DNA from: Candidatus Nanosynbacter featherlites
GTDB lineage: Bacteria > Patescibacteriota > Saccharimonadia > Saccharimonadales > Saccharimonadaceae
NCBI RefSeq assembly: GCF_005697565.1
Contig: NZ_CP040004.1
Location: 718,345 to 782,344, forward strand
Direction: 5' to 3'
DNA length: 64,000 bases
Part shown: in pieces, positions 34,334 through 45,064 of the stretch
How the letters are laid out: each line of letters opens with the position of its first letter
Position numbering within the stretch: position 1 is the stretch's first letter
Translations under genes and position numbers: made by a program
Notes under the pieces: generated by a model
What the model saw: only the letters and a program-made list of their open reading frames with translations
The model's database searches: none
Told to the model about the DNA's origin: nothing

Positions 34334-35347
34334 ATGAAGATTTTGTTGACTGGTGGTGCAGGCTATATCGGTTCTCATACTGCCATTGAGCTGATTCACA
34401 GCGGACACGAGGTGGTTATTATGGATGATCTGTCGAACAGCTCGGCGGAAGTGATACGACGCATTGAGCACATCACCAAAACGACCGTTCCGTTTGTAGA
34501 GGCAGATGTGCGTGACAAAGCGGCGCTAGAAGCAGTATTCACGAGTCAACAGATTGACGCGGTGATTCATTTCGCAGGATTTAAAGCTGTTGGTGAGTCA
34601 GTCGCCAAGCCACTGGAGTACTATGATAATAATCTCATCTCAAGCTTGGTTCTACTGGAAACCATGCAACAGCATCATGTCAACAAAATTGTTTTCTCCA
34701 GTTCAGCCACTGTCTATGGCAATCCAGAGTCTCTGCCACTGACAGAAGAATCACCAACCGGTCGAGGAATCACCAATCCATATGGCCAGACCAAGTTTAT
34801 GATTGAACAGATTTTGCAAGATGCTGCAGTCGCCAACCCGGAGTTGGAAGTTTCTATTTTGCGCTATTTCAACCCCATCGGTGCGCACGCATCAGGAACC
34901 ATTGGTGAAGATCCAAACGGCATTCCTAATAACTTGCTGCCGTATGTTGCGCAAGTGGCAGTTGGTAAATTAAACGAGGTCGGCGTGTTTGGTGATGATT
35001 ATGACACACCAGATGGCACTGGTGTACGTGACTATATCCACGTGGTCGATTTGGCGCGTGGTCACGTGGCAGCGCTGGAGCACATGAAGTCAGGTGTAAA
35101 TATCTATAACCTTGGCACAGGACACGGTACCTCTGTTCTGGAAATCATCAAAGCCTTCTCTCAAGCCTCTGGCCACGACATTCCTTACGTCATCAAGCCT
35201 CGTCGCCCTGGTGATTTGGCGGCTTGCTACGCCAACTGCGACAAAGCTCAACGAGAGCTCAACTGGAAAGCTGAATTATCTGTTGAACAAGCCTGTCAAG
35301 ACACATGGAACTGGCAAAGTAACAATCCAAACGGCTACCACTCATAA
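34334..35347 (+). CDS. galE: UDP-glucose 4-epimerase
   Basis: 337 aa SDR enzyme from the ATG at 34334, which has an AGGAGG site. NAD-binding TGGAGYIGSH, the Ser-Tyr-Lys catalytic set in SSSATVYG and YGQTK, and the C-terminal RRPGDLAACYA are GalE hallmarks. It interconverts UDP-glucose and UDP-galactose (or the N-acetyl forms), feeding the polysaccharide locus. An upstream in-frame extension has no family similarity and was not used. Confidence 0.95.
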   Translation: MKILLTGGAGYIGSHTAIELIHSGHEVVIMDDLSNSSAEVIRRIEHITKTTVPFVEADVRDKAALEAVFTSQQIDAVIHFAGFKAVGESVAKPLEYYDNNLISSLVLLETMQQHHVNKIVFSSSATVYGNPESLPLTEESPTGRGITNPYGQTKFMIEQILQDAAVANPELEVSILRYFNPIGAHASGTIGEDPNGIPNNLLPYVAQVAVGKLNEVGVFGDDYDTPDGTGVRDYIHVVDLARGHVAALEHMKSGVNIYNLGTGHGTSVLEIIKAFSQASGHDIPYVIKPRRPGDLAACYANCDKAQRELNWKAELSVEQACQDTWNWQSNNPNGYHS

Positions 35348-35367
35348 GACGCTTTGCGTACTGAACC

Positions 35368-35396
35368 AAAACCAGCGGCTTCCTACCGCTGGTTTT
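35368..35396. terminator. Strong bidirectional terminator between galE and the LCP gene
   Basis: An 11-bp stem AAAACCAGCGG/CCGCTGGTTTT around a 7-nt loop, with T runs on both sides. It overlaps the stop codon region of the converging LCP gene. Confidence 0.85.
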
Positions 35397-37086
35397 CTGT
35401 ACCAAGGACGATGACAATGTCAGCGTTATACTTACTGATGGTCGGCGGGATGGTGGTTACAACATTAGTGCCATAGGTTTGCTTCAATTTTTCAATAGTC
35501 TTTGGTTTAGTACCGTTACTCAGGTCGTAGATGGTATGTTTGGCTTGCACGCCGCCTGGATAGTTACCAACCTGAACCACATTTAGCTCTTGTTTGGTTA
35601 ATTTCGTCTGTTCAGCGGCCGCCACCCCGGCGATACCAGAACCATTCAATATCACCAGTCTCGCTTCTTCATTCATCTCAGCTGTTGGGCTGATGCGTTT
35701 TTTGACATAATTTTTAATGGCCGTGTAGTTGTAGGTTCCAGCGGTTGGCACCACCACACTGGCGCCTGCGATATTGGAGGTTGTCAGTAGCTGTACCTTA
35801 TTTTTCTCATCAACCAGTGGTATTGAGACAATCTTTTCTGCGTTAAATTCCTTTAGGATCTCAATGATGGTCTGCATTTCTTTGGTTTCAAAATTGGTGT
35901 TAATGTTATTGCCCAGCGCATCAATAATACCCATCATGACATTAAAGTCTGCCTTGTTGGATGTCTTAGCCTTCTCGACGATGGCCTTGATGATTTTTTG
36001 CTGGTTGCGCTCACGGTCAAAGTTACCGCCACTCAATCCAATTCCTCCAGCACTACCACGGGCACGACTAAATGCCAAGGCTTGCTCACCATTCATGTGA
36101 ACTGTCTCACCGTTACGGTAGCGGATTTTTGTAGCCACGTCGTACACCATTGATGAGCCGTCGTAGGCCTCAACCTTCACGTCGATTCCACCAAGTGCAT
36201 TAACCACCTCAGTAAGCACGCGCCAGTTAGCGTGCACTTTGTAGTGGATTTCCATACCCAATACTTCTTGCGCGGTTTTGGCTATCTCAGCTTGTCCAGC
36301 CTGTTCGCTGGCAGCCTGGTCTTTTCCACTGTCTTTGGCGTCTTGTTTACCACAGCCATAACTCTCGTTTAGCTTTCCGGCGGTAGTTTTCAGCCAAGAC
36401 TGGCAGGTATGTTTTACATACAGGTCTCGTGGCAGAGACACAGTGTAGGCGTCCTTATTGTCCTGGTGATAAGACAATACCATGATGGAGTCAGCCAAAT
36501 CAGCACCCTCCCAGCCGTCAGGCGACGTACCAAAAATCAAAACATTCGTACGGCCGTTATCATCCTGTTTGAGGCGTGTTTTCGTAAACAACCCAAGGAT
36601 ATCTCCACCAACAACTCGCGACAGGTTATTGTATAACCGCCACGCCTGAAAGCCCAAAAAAATCAGCAGCGGAATTAAAATTATCAGTATAATGCGCTTG
36701 ATGAGCCGTCGCTTTTTAAACTGCTCAAATGACAGTGGTTTTTTGTTCTTTTTCTGGCGCTTTTTATTGATCTTTTCGAGTTTCTTTTCTGCTTTGAGGC
36801 GCTTCTGCTCTTTTTTATCCGGTTCTGGTCGGACTGGTCGCTGCGGCTGATTATCAATTTCTCGCAAACTAGCCTGTATATCATTATCTTCAGCAAACGG
36901 TCGCTGAAGTTGTTGTGGTTGCTGAAAATTTTGTGGAGCAACTGGGGTACGTCGCGGCTGCATACCATCAATAGCAACCGGTCTGCCCACTCGTCTTGGA
37001 GCGTCAGCACCGGGTTTATTCCCGACTCGCTCTGGTCGTCGACCAGCAGGAATGAAACCATCAACTGATATATTCGGCTTTTTCAT
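35383..37086 (-). CDS. LCP (LytR-CpsA-Psr) family cell-wall glycopolymer ligase
   Basis: 567 aa. A basic, disordered cytoplasmic N-terminus (~1-125), one transmembrane helix (IILIILIPLLIFLGF), the LCP domain (~175-430) with LPRDLYV and FSRARGS (Arg residues that bind the pyrophosphate), and a C-terminal LytR_C domain (EEARLVILNGSG). LCP enzymes transfer polyprenyl-linked polymers to peptidoglycan. It is the last gene of the polysaccharide operon on this strand, overlapping the Wzy-like gene. Confidence 0.9.
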   Translation of the reverse strand: MKKPNISVDGFIPAGRRPERVGNKPGADAPRRVGRPVAIDGMQPRRTPVAPQNFQQPQQLQRPFAEDNDIQASLREIDNQPQRPVRPEPDKKEQKRLKAEKKLEKINKKRQKKNKKPLSFEQFKKRRLIKRIILIILIPLLIFLGFQAWRLYNNLSRVVGGDILGLFTKTRLKQDDNGRTNVLIFGTSPDGWEGADLADSIMVLSYHQDNKDAYTVSLPRDLYVKHTCQSWLKTTAGKLNESYGCGKQDAKDSGKDQAASEQAGQAEIAKTAQEVLGMEIHYKVHANWRVLTEVVNALGGIDVKVEAYDGSSMVYDVATKIRYRNGETVHMNGEQALAFSRARGSAGGIGLSGGNFDRERNQQKIIKAIVEKAKTSNKADFNVMMGIIDALGNNINTNFETKEMQTIIEILKEFNAEKIVSIPLVDEKNKVQLLTTSNIAGASVVVPTAGTYNYTAIKNYVKKRISPTAEMNEEARLVILNGSGIAGVAAAEQTKLTKQELNVVQVGNYPGGVQAKHTIYDLSNGTKPKTIEKLKQTYGTNVVTTIPPTISKYNADIVIVLGTENQR

Positions 37087-38500
37087 CAACTCTATCTATT
37101 ATAGCAAACATAAGCATTGCAACAAAATAAATATGAAGGGCGTTTGGTAAGCCTGAAAAGAACATCCACTGGAGGACAAACCCTAGTACAATCGGCCAGG
37201 CTAGCGCTTTTTTGGCATACGTTTTTCGGCATAAAGCCAGCAGCAAAACCAGCAACAATACAACACCGACAATTCCCAATTCCACCCCAACGGACAAGAA
37301 TTCATTTTGGACAATCTCAAATTCACCGCTCGTCTTGCCGGACTGTTGAAAAATAGCACGTCCTGCGCCGCCCACACCCACACCAACGAGGAACTGTACC
37401 GGGTTTTTAGTCCAAACATCCAAAGCCAGTTGCGACATGCCAGTTCGCTCCTCTGTCGACCTAGCTACATAGCCATCAAACAAAGCTTTGGGCGGCGAGT
37501 CCGGGGTCACTTCTTGTGGACTGGTTGCTGAGGTACTCTCTTGCGGTGATTGCTGAGATGTTGGGTTTGGTAAGTTGATTTTTCCAAGTGACAGATGGCT
37601 GATCGATTTAGTAATTGACTGATAAAACCCATCAGCCACTCTCGGGTTAAGTTGTGTAAAAATCCCGTGCCACATCATACCAAAAGCAAAACTCCCCACT
37701 AGCACCGTGACGACCACAGCTGAGGACCGTAGCCAGTTGGCTGATGTGCGCCAGCTTACCAGTACCGTCTGCACCAATACCGCCGCTACTACGGCATACA
37801 TTGCGCCGCGACTCAGTGTCAGGTACAACGCCATGAACATCAAACAGAGAGAGATTACGTCATATTTTGTGACCTTGCTCTGGAGAAGTTGGTAGGACAG
37901 CAGTAGAATTGGAGCAATCAACAGACTCCCAAAAAATTGTGGTTCAATAGTAAAACCACTTGGGCGTACAAACCCAAATCCTCGCGCCACACAGCCGCCA
38001 CACAACCCCCAGTCAAACCAGGCACCGTACGCCACTTGGATAATTGCCAGCAAGCTCATCACCACCGCGGTGGTGATGGTGACTCTCATTAGCGGGCTAA
38101 TCATCTTTTTTAGTGACGGCAAGTTATATATCACCAAGAAATCGAGAAACAGCACACTCCAGAGGCCGCTTACAAGGATTGATCTCAGAGGGTTAACTGA
38201 CCATATGATGCTGAGGAGATTCCAACCCACAAACACAGCCAGTAACCAGACAGCTTTTTGTCGCCAGAGTAAGTGCCGACGGCTCCATATTTGTGGTAGT
38301 CCTGTTAATGCCAAAATTACTGCGTAGATGACGGCAATTGATAACTCTAAATTGGTGCCGCTTTGCCGACCAAAAGATATGGTGGGAAAATACGAAAACC
38401 ACACCGCCACCGGTGCCAACAACACTAACTTCTCCGTGAAGCTAGCTTTTATCAGCCACGACGGCAGATGTTGTCGCACGTTAGTTACTAGTCGCATCAT
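37061..38500 (-). CDS. O-antigen polymerase/ligase-like membrane protein (Wzy type)
   Basis: 479 aa with about ten to twelve transmembrane helices and a large extracytoplasmic loop between residues ~285 and 350. The overall layout and the motif RPSGFTIEPQFFG match the O-antigen ligase/polymerase (Wzy_C) family. It should polymerise or transfer the repeat unit at the outer face of the membrane. Confidence 0.75.
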   Translation of the reverse strand: MMRLVTNVRQHLPSWLIKASFTEKLVLLAPVAVWFSYFPTISFGRQSGTNLELSIAVIYAVILALTGLPQIWSRRHLLWRQKAVWLLAVFVGWNLLSIIWSVNPLRSILVSGLWSVLFLDFLVIYNLPSLKKMISPLMRVTITTAVVMSLLAIIQVAYGAWFDWGLCGGCVARGFGFVRPSGFTIEPQFFGSLLIAPILLLSYQLLQSKVTKYDVISLCLMFMALYLTLSRGAMYAVVAAVLVQTVLVSWRTSANWLRSSAVVVTVLVGSFAFGMMWHGIFTQLNPRVADGFYQSITKSISHLSLGKINLPNPTSQQSPQESTSATSPQEVTPDSPPKALFDGYVARSTEERTGMSQLALDVWTKNPVQFLVGVGVGGAGRAIFQQSGKTSGEFEIVQNEFLSVGVELGIVGVVLLLVLLLALCRKTYAKKALAWPIVLGFVLQWMFFSGLPNALHIYFVAMLMFAIIDRVDEKAEYIS

Positions 38501-39620
38501 CAACTATCCGCTGCAACTCCTGCTTAAATCTCACATCTGAAAAAGCTTTTGCTGAGGCTGAAACTTGCTGCTTGTCAAATGTCATACCGTCAAAGCGTTG
38601 CATTGCCGCCGCCAAACTCTCAACTGTCTGCTCATCAAAGAATATGCCATTTTCCCCTTCGTGAATATAATCCAGTGCCCCACCTTGTTTTAAAGCGATC
38701 ACCGGCACACCAGCGCTCAACGCTTCAATTGGCGCAATGCCAAATGGCTCAATGCTTGGGAAAATAAATCCTTTTGCTTGGGATACCAGAGTATTTAACT
38801 CCTCAGGATTATCAATGCGCGGAATAAACCTGATGAGCGGACTATCTCCCGCCAGTTGCTGTAAACTGCTGTGCTCCGCACCATCACCCACCAACACCAA
38901 CCGTTTGCCCGACAACAAACACGCTTGAATAGCAATATCCAAACGCTTCCAGTTAACCTGCCGAGATGTGGTGATGAAGAATTCTTCTTTGGAAATAGCG
39001 GCCGAGTCAACAGTAAATTTATCGACTTCAACCGGCGGAAACAACACCTGAGCGGAACGATTATAGTACTTTTCAGTTTCCGCAGCTGAATACGACGAGT
39101 TAGCTACCAGCACTGTTGGTCGCTGAGCAAATTTCCAATCAATCTTACGCAGCGGCCCAACTAACAATTTAAAAAAGAACCGTACGATGAAGTTCAGCTT
39201 ACCAAAGCCAGGGTTTTTGACATAGTCATCATACATTCCCCAAAAGTACTGCGTCGGCGGGCCCTGCAAATAGCAAATTCCTGTTTGATGTGGATGGAGT
39301 TTAATTCCCTTACTTTCTGCCGTACAAACGGTGATGATAATGTCATAGTGGCGTAATTTACGGTGCAAATGATTGAAATATAACGCCCTGGGTACTGCCA
39401 GAATTTTCCTGAGACGAGCAGGAAAAATATTCACCCAGCCGACATGTACCTGGCAATCATCAAACCAATTTATCTGCTTGCGAGAATATTGAGAGGTAAA
39501 AATAGGTGCGTCAGGGAATAGTTCATGGATGGATTTGACTACTTTCTCCGCTCCGCCATAGGTCGTCAACCAATCACAGACAATAGCGACGCGCGGCGCT
39601 TCCTGGCCCTCAGAAGCCAT
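38481..39620 (-). CDS. GT4-family glycosyltransferase
   Basis: 379 aa from the ATG at 39620 (stop-start overlap TAATG with the previous gene). GT-B fold: DWLTTYGGAEKVV at the N-terminus, QVNWKRLDIAIQA, and the donor-binding EPFGIAPIEALSAGVP (EX7E). Probably transfers a mannose-like or rhamnose-like sugar to the growing repeat unit in the cytoplasm. Confidence 0.85.
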   Translation of the reverse strand: MASEGQEAPRVAIVCDWLTTYGGAEKVVKSIHELFPDAPIFTSQYSRKQINWFDDCQVHVGWVNIFPARLRKILAVPRALYFNHLHRKLRHYDIIITVCTAESKGIKLHPHQTGICYLQGPPTQYFWGMYDDYVKNPGFGKLNFIVRFFFKLLVGPLRKIDWKFAQRPTVLVANSSYSAAETEKYYNRSAQVLFPPVEVDKFTVDSAAISKEEFFITTSRQVNWKRLDIAIQACLLSGKRLVLVGDGAEHSSLQQLAGDSPLIRFIPRIDNPEELNTLVSQAKGFIFPSIEPFGIAPIEALSAGVPVIALKQGGALDYIHEGENGIFFDEQTVESLAAAMQRFDGMTFDKQQVSASAKAFSDVRFKQELQRIVDDATSN

Positions 39621-41026
39621 TATCGAGCTCCCCGTTGGAACAACACCATCCCAAACGTCTTTACCAAAATACGAATATCCAACCACAGCGACCAGTTCTG
39701 CACATAATACACATCAAGCTGACGTCGCTCCTCAAAGCTAATATCGCGCCTGCCAGACACCTGCGCCAGACCAGTCAAACCTGATTTCACTGCCAAGATA
39801 GTATCTTTGCGTTTGTACTGATTGATCTCCTGAGGAATTAAGGCTCGTGGACCAACTAGTGAGATATCACCTTTGACGACATTTAGCAGTTGTGGCAATT
39901 CATCCAGTGAGGTCGCCCGAAGAAATCGCCCCAACCGAGTGATGCGTGGATCATTGTCCAGTTGATCGCCATTGTCACGATATTGTTTGATCAGCTCCGG
40001 ACGGCCCATCATGGTAAAAGCTTCTTCAGGAGTTGTGCCGTTATATTTAGATTTTTGTGAGCGGAACTTATAGATCCTAAATTCGCGGTTAAACCGTGTT
40101 AACCTGGTCTGACGGAAGAACACGGCTTCACGTGGTGCGCTCAGTTTCATGATGATAGCAACCAACAGCATGATTGGTGAGAGTAGTAGTAGCGCCACAC
40201 TACCGACCACGATATCCATCAAGCGTTTCCACACTCGACCAACCCCGAACAACTGGGTTGCCTGAATTTCTATGATTGGTAGTCCAGCAATGATTTCCAC
40301 GCTATTCATTTTGGACACCATTCGGTCTTGCTGCGGCACAAACATATAAGTCAGGTGGTTTGACAAAGCGTAGTGATATACCTCTTGGGACCGTGTAATG
40401 TCAGTTTGTATGATGATGGCTGGGCGAACTGATTCTACTGCCGTTTTGAAGTTCTTAAAGGTTTCAACCCCTTTACCACCATAACCAGCCACGACGCCAA
40501 CGACGTCATAGCCATAATTGATATTTTTGCCAAAATATTCTGCCAACTCAACAGTTTTATCATTATCACCAACGATCAACACTTTTTGCCTACCAAAGCC
40601 ACGCAAGATCAAAACACTATTGATCAATTTCACAATCTCACGACCAAGAATCATCAAAATAAAATTGATGACCACAAAGTATACTGCAATGATTCGCACC
40701 GGAAACACATCTTCGCCAGTGAAAAATTCGTAAGAAATTAGCGCCATCACGCTAATCACTGAGGTCAACAGCACGCGCATATACTCTTTGGGGCGCGACA
40801 AAAATATTTCTCGGTTGTATAGCCCAGACAAGGCGTTAACCATTAGCCACAGCGGCAACAACGCCACAATCAGCACGACAAAGTTGCGAATTTGCGGCAC
40901 AAAATAATACACACGAGTGTCCAGGTGTGTTCGGTAATAATAGGCCAGCGCAAATGACAGCACCACCATCGAAACATCAGCCAGTAAGAGTAACGCTTTT
41001 GAGGTGAACAGGAAATCGCGTTTCAT
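39620..41026 (-). CDS. Polyprenyl-phosphate sugar-1-phosphate transferase (initiating enzyme)
   Basis: 468 aa. Five N-terminal transmembrane helices and a CoA-binding-like domain (~130-260: VLIVGDNDKTVEL), then the C-terminal bacterial sugar transferase domain (WKRLMDIVVGSVALLL, FRIYKFRS, SGRRDISFEERRQLD). It links the first sugar phosphate to undecaprenyl phosphate, starting repeat-unit synthesis. Confidence 0.9.
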   Translation of the reverse strand: MKRDFLFTSKALLLLADVSMVVLSFALAYYYRTHLDTRVYYFVPQIRNFVVLIVALLPLWLMVNALSGLYNREIFLSRPKEYMRVLLTSVISVMALISYEFFTGEDVFPVRIIAVYFVVINFILMILGREIVKLINSVLILRGFGRQKVLIVGDNDKTVELAEYFGKNINYGYDVVGVVAGYGGKGVETFKNFKTAVESVRPAIIIQTDITRSQEVYHYALSNHLTYMFVPQQDRMVSKMNSVEIIAGLPIIEIQATQLFGVGRVWKRLMDIVVGSVALLLLSPIMLLVAIIMKLSAPREAVFFRQTRLTRFNREFRIYKFRSQKSKYNGTTPEEAFTMMGRPELIKQYRDNGDQLDNDPRITRLGRFLRATSLDELPQLLNVVKGDISLVGPRALIPQEINQYKRKDTILAVKSGLTGLAQVSGRRDISFEERRQLDVYYVQNWSLWLDIRILVKTFGMVLFQRGAR

Positions 41027-41046
41027 AGTGTTATTTTACCCTCTAA

Positions 41047-42039
41047 TCACTTAAATCCCAAGGCTTTCTTGATGCGATTCACCTGCTTCAATGGAAGACC
41101 GTGATATAGCAATGATTTAATGTAAGCATTTGAAACGGTTTTGGTCTTTTGGATGCGGCGGCGCTTAGCCAGAGATTGTGGCCATAGGCGTATACTTTGT
41201 ATAAATCCTTTGGCTGCAAATTTAAAGCCACCTTTTGGTATTTGGTACACCATGAACATAAAATATATCATGGTGAATTTGAACCACATCGGTATAATCA
41301 TGGGAAATGGTACATTTTTCCAAAATACCTGTGGCAAGTTTTTGAACACCTGGTTGATGGTAAAACCAGGAATCTTAGAGCTTGTTGCTGAATGTTTATG
41401 GAAAACTACCGCAGTTTTTTCATACCACACCTTCCAGCCAACTAGCTGCATACGCCATGAAATATCAACATCTTCGTTGTACGCAAAAAAGTCCTCATCA
41501 AAGAAGCCAATTTGCTGAAAAACTTTGGTGCGGTACAGGGTTGCTCCACCCGTTGCACCAAAAAGTAGGCCACTGTCAGGTGCTTGGTCTTTTGGTAAAT
41601 GCTCCGCACGCAGCGCCGGAATACCCCAGGTAGAATATTCGTCACCCGCGTCATCAATGAAGTTGCCAGTGGTGTCCAACATCAAACTAGTGACCGCACC
41701 GACCTCTGGCTTCTGCTCCAAAGCAGTCGCTAGGTTTTTGAGCCAATCTGGCTCTGGAGCCGCATCATTATTCAACAAGGCAACCGCGTCAAAGCCGTGT
41801 TCAATAGCCCAACGAATTCCAATATTAACCCCTCCAGTGAAGCCCGTATTTTTCGGCTCCTGATGGAAATGAATATTTTTCATCTTGATCTTTGATAATT
41901 CTTTAACCGAGTCATCACCCGATCCATTGTCTATCAAATATATCTCAAAATCTTCATGCGTCTGCTTTTTCATGGCAGCCAAACATTTCTTCGTGTCATG
42001 CCAGCCTTTATAATTCAAAATAACCACTGCGGCTCTCAT
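41047..42039 (-). CDS. GT2-family glycosyltransferase (rhamnosyltransferase-like)
   Basis: 330 aa from the ATG at 42039 (AGGAGA site). GT-A motifs VVILNYKGW, IDNGSGDDS, LLNNDAAPEPDW (DxD-like NDA) and EDVDISWRMQ. Single C-terminal hydrophobic segment. Likely adds rhamnose to the surface polymer. Divergent from rmlB, sharing a 53-bp promoter region. Confidence 0.88.
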   Translation of the reverse strand: MRAAVVILNYKGWHDTKKCLAAMKKQTHEDFEIYLIDNGSGDDSVKELSKIKMKNIHFHQEPKNTGFTGGVNIGIRWAIEHGFDAVALLNNDAAPEPDWLKNLATALEQKPEVGAVTSLMLDTTGNFIDDAGDEYSTWGIPALRAEHLPKDQAPDSGLLFGATGGATLYRTKVFQQIGFFDEDFFAYNEDVDISWRMQLVGWKVWYEKTAVVFHKHSATSSKIPGFTINQVFKNLPQVFWKNVPFPMIIPMWFKFTMIYFMFMVYQIPKGGFKFAAKGFIQSIRLWPQSLAKRRRIQKTKTVSNAYIKSLLYHGLPLKQVNRIKKALGFK

Positions 42040-42056
42040 ATCATCTCCTGTTTTAG

Positions 42057-43106
<1,050 letters not shown>

Positions 43107-43108
43107 TC

Positions 43109-43663
43109 ATGACAGATGTGCCGTCAAAAACTAAAGTCAGCAGTAGAATCGTCTACCAAAATCCTTGGATCACCATCCACGAAGATCAGACCATTAGTCA
43201 AGACGGAAACACCGGAATCTATGGCTATATGGAATCGCGAGATTCGTGCATGGTTGTAGTGGTAGACGACCAAGAGCGCTTGTACTTGGTGCGCGGTTTT
43301 CGCTATCCCTCACAAAGCTTTGGCTGGGAGCTGCCCGGCGGCGGAGGTGATAATGAAGATCTACTAGAAGCCTCAAAGCGCGAACTTGAAGAAGAAACCG
43401 GTATCATCGCTCAGTCCTGGCAAAAACTGGGTGAAGCGTATGTTTGCAATGGCCTATTGACAGAGAAAATGGCCGTTTGCCTGGCACAAGAGCTAAGTTT
43501 TACTGGTCGGCGCGAACAAAGCGATGAATTGTTTAGCGATATGCGGTTTTTCACGCTTGATGAGATTGATGATTTGATTCGAAATGGCGAGATTAATGAC
43601 TGCCAAACTCTGGCAGGACTACATTATTATCAACTATGCGAAAGGATAATCCATGAAATTTGA
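43109..43663 (+). CDS. Nudix hydrolase
   Basis: 184 aa. The Nudix box lies at GGGGDNEDLLEASKRELEEE followed by TG, with the catalytic RELEEE. Family members close to this size hydrolyse ADP-ribose or nucleotide sugars. It is embedded between rmlB and rmlC, overlapping rmlC by 11 nt, so a role in dTDP-sugar turnover is possible. Confidence 0.88.
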   Translation: MTDVPSKTKVSSRIVYQNPWITIHEDQTISQDGNTGIYGYMESRDSCMVVVVDDQERLYLVRGFRYPSQSFGWELPGGGGDNEDLLEASKRELEEETGIIAQSWQKLGEAYVCNGLLTEKMAVCLAQELSFTGRREQSDELFSDMRFFTLDEIDDLIRNGEINDCQTLAGLHYYQLCERIIHEI

Positions 43664-44222
43664 TCCAAACGACTACAACGAACTAACCGTCACCGAATCC
43701 CCCATCCCTGGGCTATTCGTCGTCAAACTACCAGTCCATGGCGACAACCGCGGCTGGTTCAAGGAAAACTACCAAAAAGAAAAGATGGAAGCACTGGGAC
43801 TACCGTCATTTAACATCGTGCAGAATAACATCAGCTTTAACGATAAAGCTGGCGCCACTCGGGGCTTACACGCCGAGCCGTGGAACAAATTCATCTCCAC
43901 CGCCAACGGCCGCGTATTCGGCGCGTGGTGCGATTTGCGTAAAGGCGACAGCTTTGGCCGAGTCTTCACACACGAAATTAACCCTGGCACGGCAATTTTC
44001 GTACCCAAAGGCGTTGCCAACGGCTACCAAACGCTTGATGATAACATCGCCTATACTTACCTAGTTGATGCGCACTGGTCGCCAGACGCCACATACACTT
44101 TTGTCAATCTATTCGACCCGGCACTCGGTATCGACTGGCCCATCAGCCAGGACCAAGCAATTATTTCCGAAAAAGACGCTGCTCACCCGCTGCTCGCAAA
44201 CGTAATCCCGATGGAGGTTTAA
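43653..44222 (+). CDS. rmlC: dTDP-4-dehydrorhamnose 3,5-epimerase
   Basis: 189 aa cupin. DNRGWFKENYQ, catalytic His in RGLHAEPW (the usual form is RGLHxQ) and Tyr in YTYLVDAHW. The AEPW variant is one I associate with RmlC parts of fused RmlC-RmlD proteins of actinobacteria. Its stop overlaps the rmlD start (TAATG), so the two are tightly coupled. Confidence 0.9.
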   Translation: MKFDPNDYNELTVTESPIPGLFVVKLPVHGDNRGWFKENYQKEKMEALGLPSFNIVQNNISFNDKAGATRGLHAEPWNKFISTANGRVFGAWCDLRKGDSFGRVFTHEINPGTAIFVPKGVANGYQTLDDNIAYTYLVDAHWSPDATYTFVNLFDPALGIDWPISQDQAIISEKDAAHPLLANVIPMEV

Positions 44223-45064
44223 TGGACGACAAGACGGTAGTCATCACTGGGGCTAATGGTCAACTAGGGCGTGCCCTCCGCATTATTTTCCCGAACGCCA
44301 TAGCCCTAACTCGTCAAGAATTAGATATTACCGACGAGGCTGCTGTCAAATCATTCAGCTGGCAACCTAATTCGATTATTGTCAATGCCGCCGCCTGGAC
44401 TGACGTTGATGCCGCTGAAAATCCTGATAACTTTCAGCAAGTCAACCTAGTTAATCACCGCGCTGTACGATATCTAGCAGAAGCTGCAACAACCCACGGG
44501 TTGACATTAGTGCATATCTCTTCGGAATATGTTTTTGATGGATCTCGGCCAATCCACAACGAAGATGAACCTTTTTCACCGCTCAACGTTTATGGCAAGA
44601 CTAAAGCTGATGGTGATCTAGCTGCCGCTACAACAGCCAAGCACTACATTATTCGCACCTCGTGGGTAGTTGGTGACGGCAGAAATTTTGTCAGTATCAT
44701 GCAAGACTTGGCAGCACGCGACATTAAGCCTTCGGTTGTTAACGACCAGATTGGTCGCCTAACCTTCACCGATACTTTGGCTCATGGTATTAAACATTTA
44801 TTAGAAACGAACGCACCATACGGCACGTATAATCTGACTAATGAAGGTCAATCAGCCAGCTGGGCAGATATTGCCAAAATTGTCTTTGAAAAATCAGGTA
44901 AATCATCTTCAGACATACAGCCAGTCTCTACTGCTGAATATTTTGCTAACAAACCAAGCGCCGCTCAGCGACCACAACAAAGTACCTTGAATTTAGCGAA
45001 AATTGAAAGAACCGGATTCATACCAGAAAACTGGCACGATAAGCTAAACAACCTATTTGGTTAA
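44222..45064 (+). CDS. rmlD: dTDP-4-dehydrorhamnose reductase
   Basis: 280 aa. ITGANGQLGRAL, SSEYVFDG and YGKTKADGD (Tyr-x3-Lys), with RTSWVVGDG: all standard RmlD features. Final step of dTDP-L-rhamnose synthesis. Converges with the 434-aa unknown gene, overlapping its end by 12 nt. A paralogue lies at 50963-51820. Confidence 0.93.
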   Translation: MDDKTVVITGANGQLGRALRIIFPNAIALTRQELDITDEAAVKSFSWQPNSIIVNAAAWTDVDAAENPDNFQQVNLVNHRAVRYLAEAATTHGLTLVHISSEYVFDGSRPIHNEDEPFSPLNVYGKTKADGDLAAATTAKHYIIRTSWVVGDGRNFVSIMQDLAARDIKPSVVNDQIGRLTFTDTLAHGIKHLLETNAPYGTYNLTNEGQSASWADIAKIVFEKSGKSSSDIQPVSTAEYFANKPSAAQRPQQSTLNLAKIERTGFIPENWHDKLNNLFG

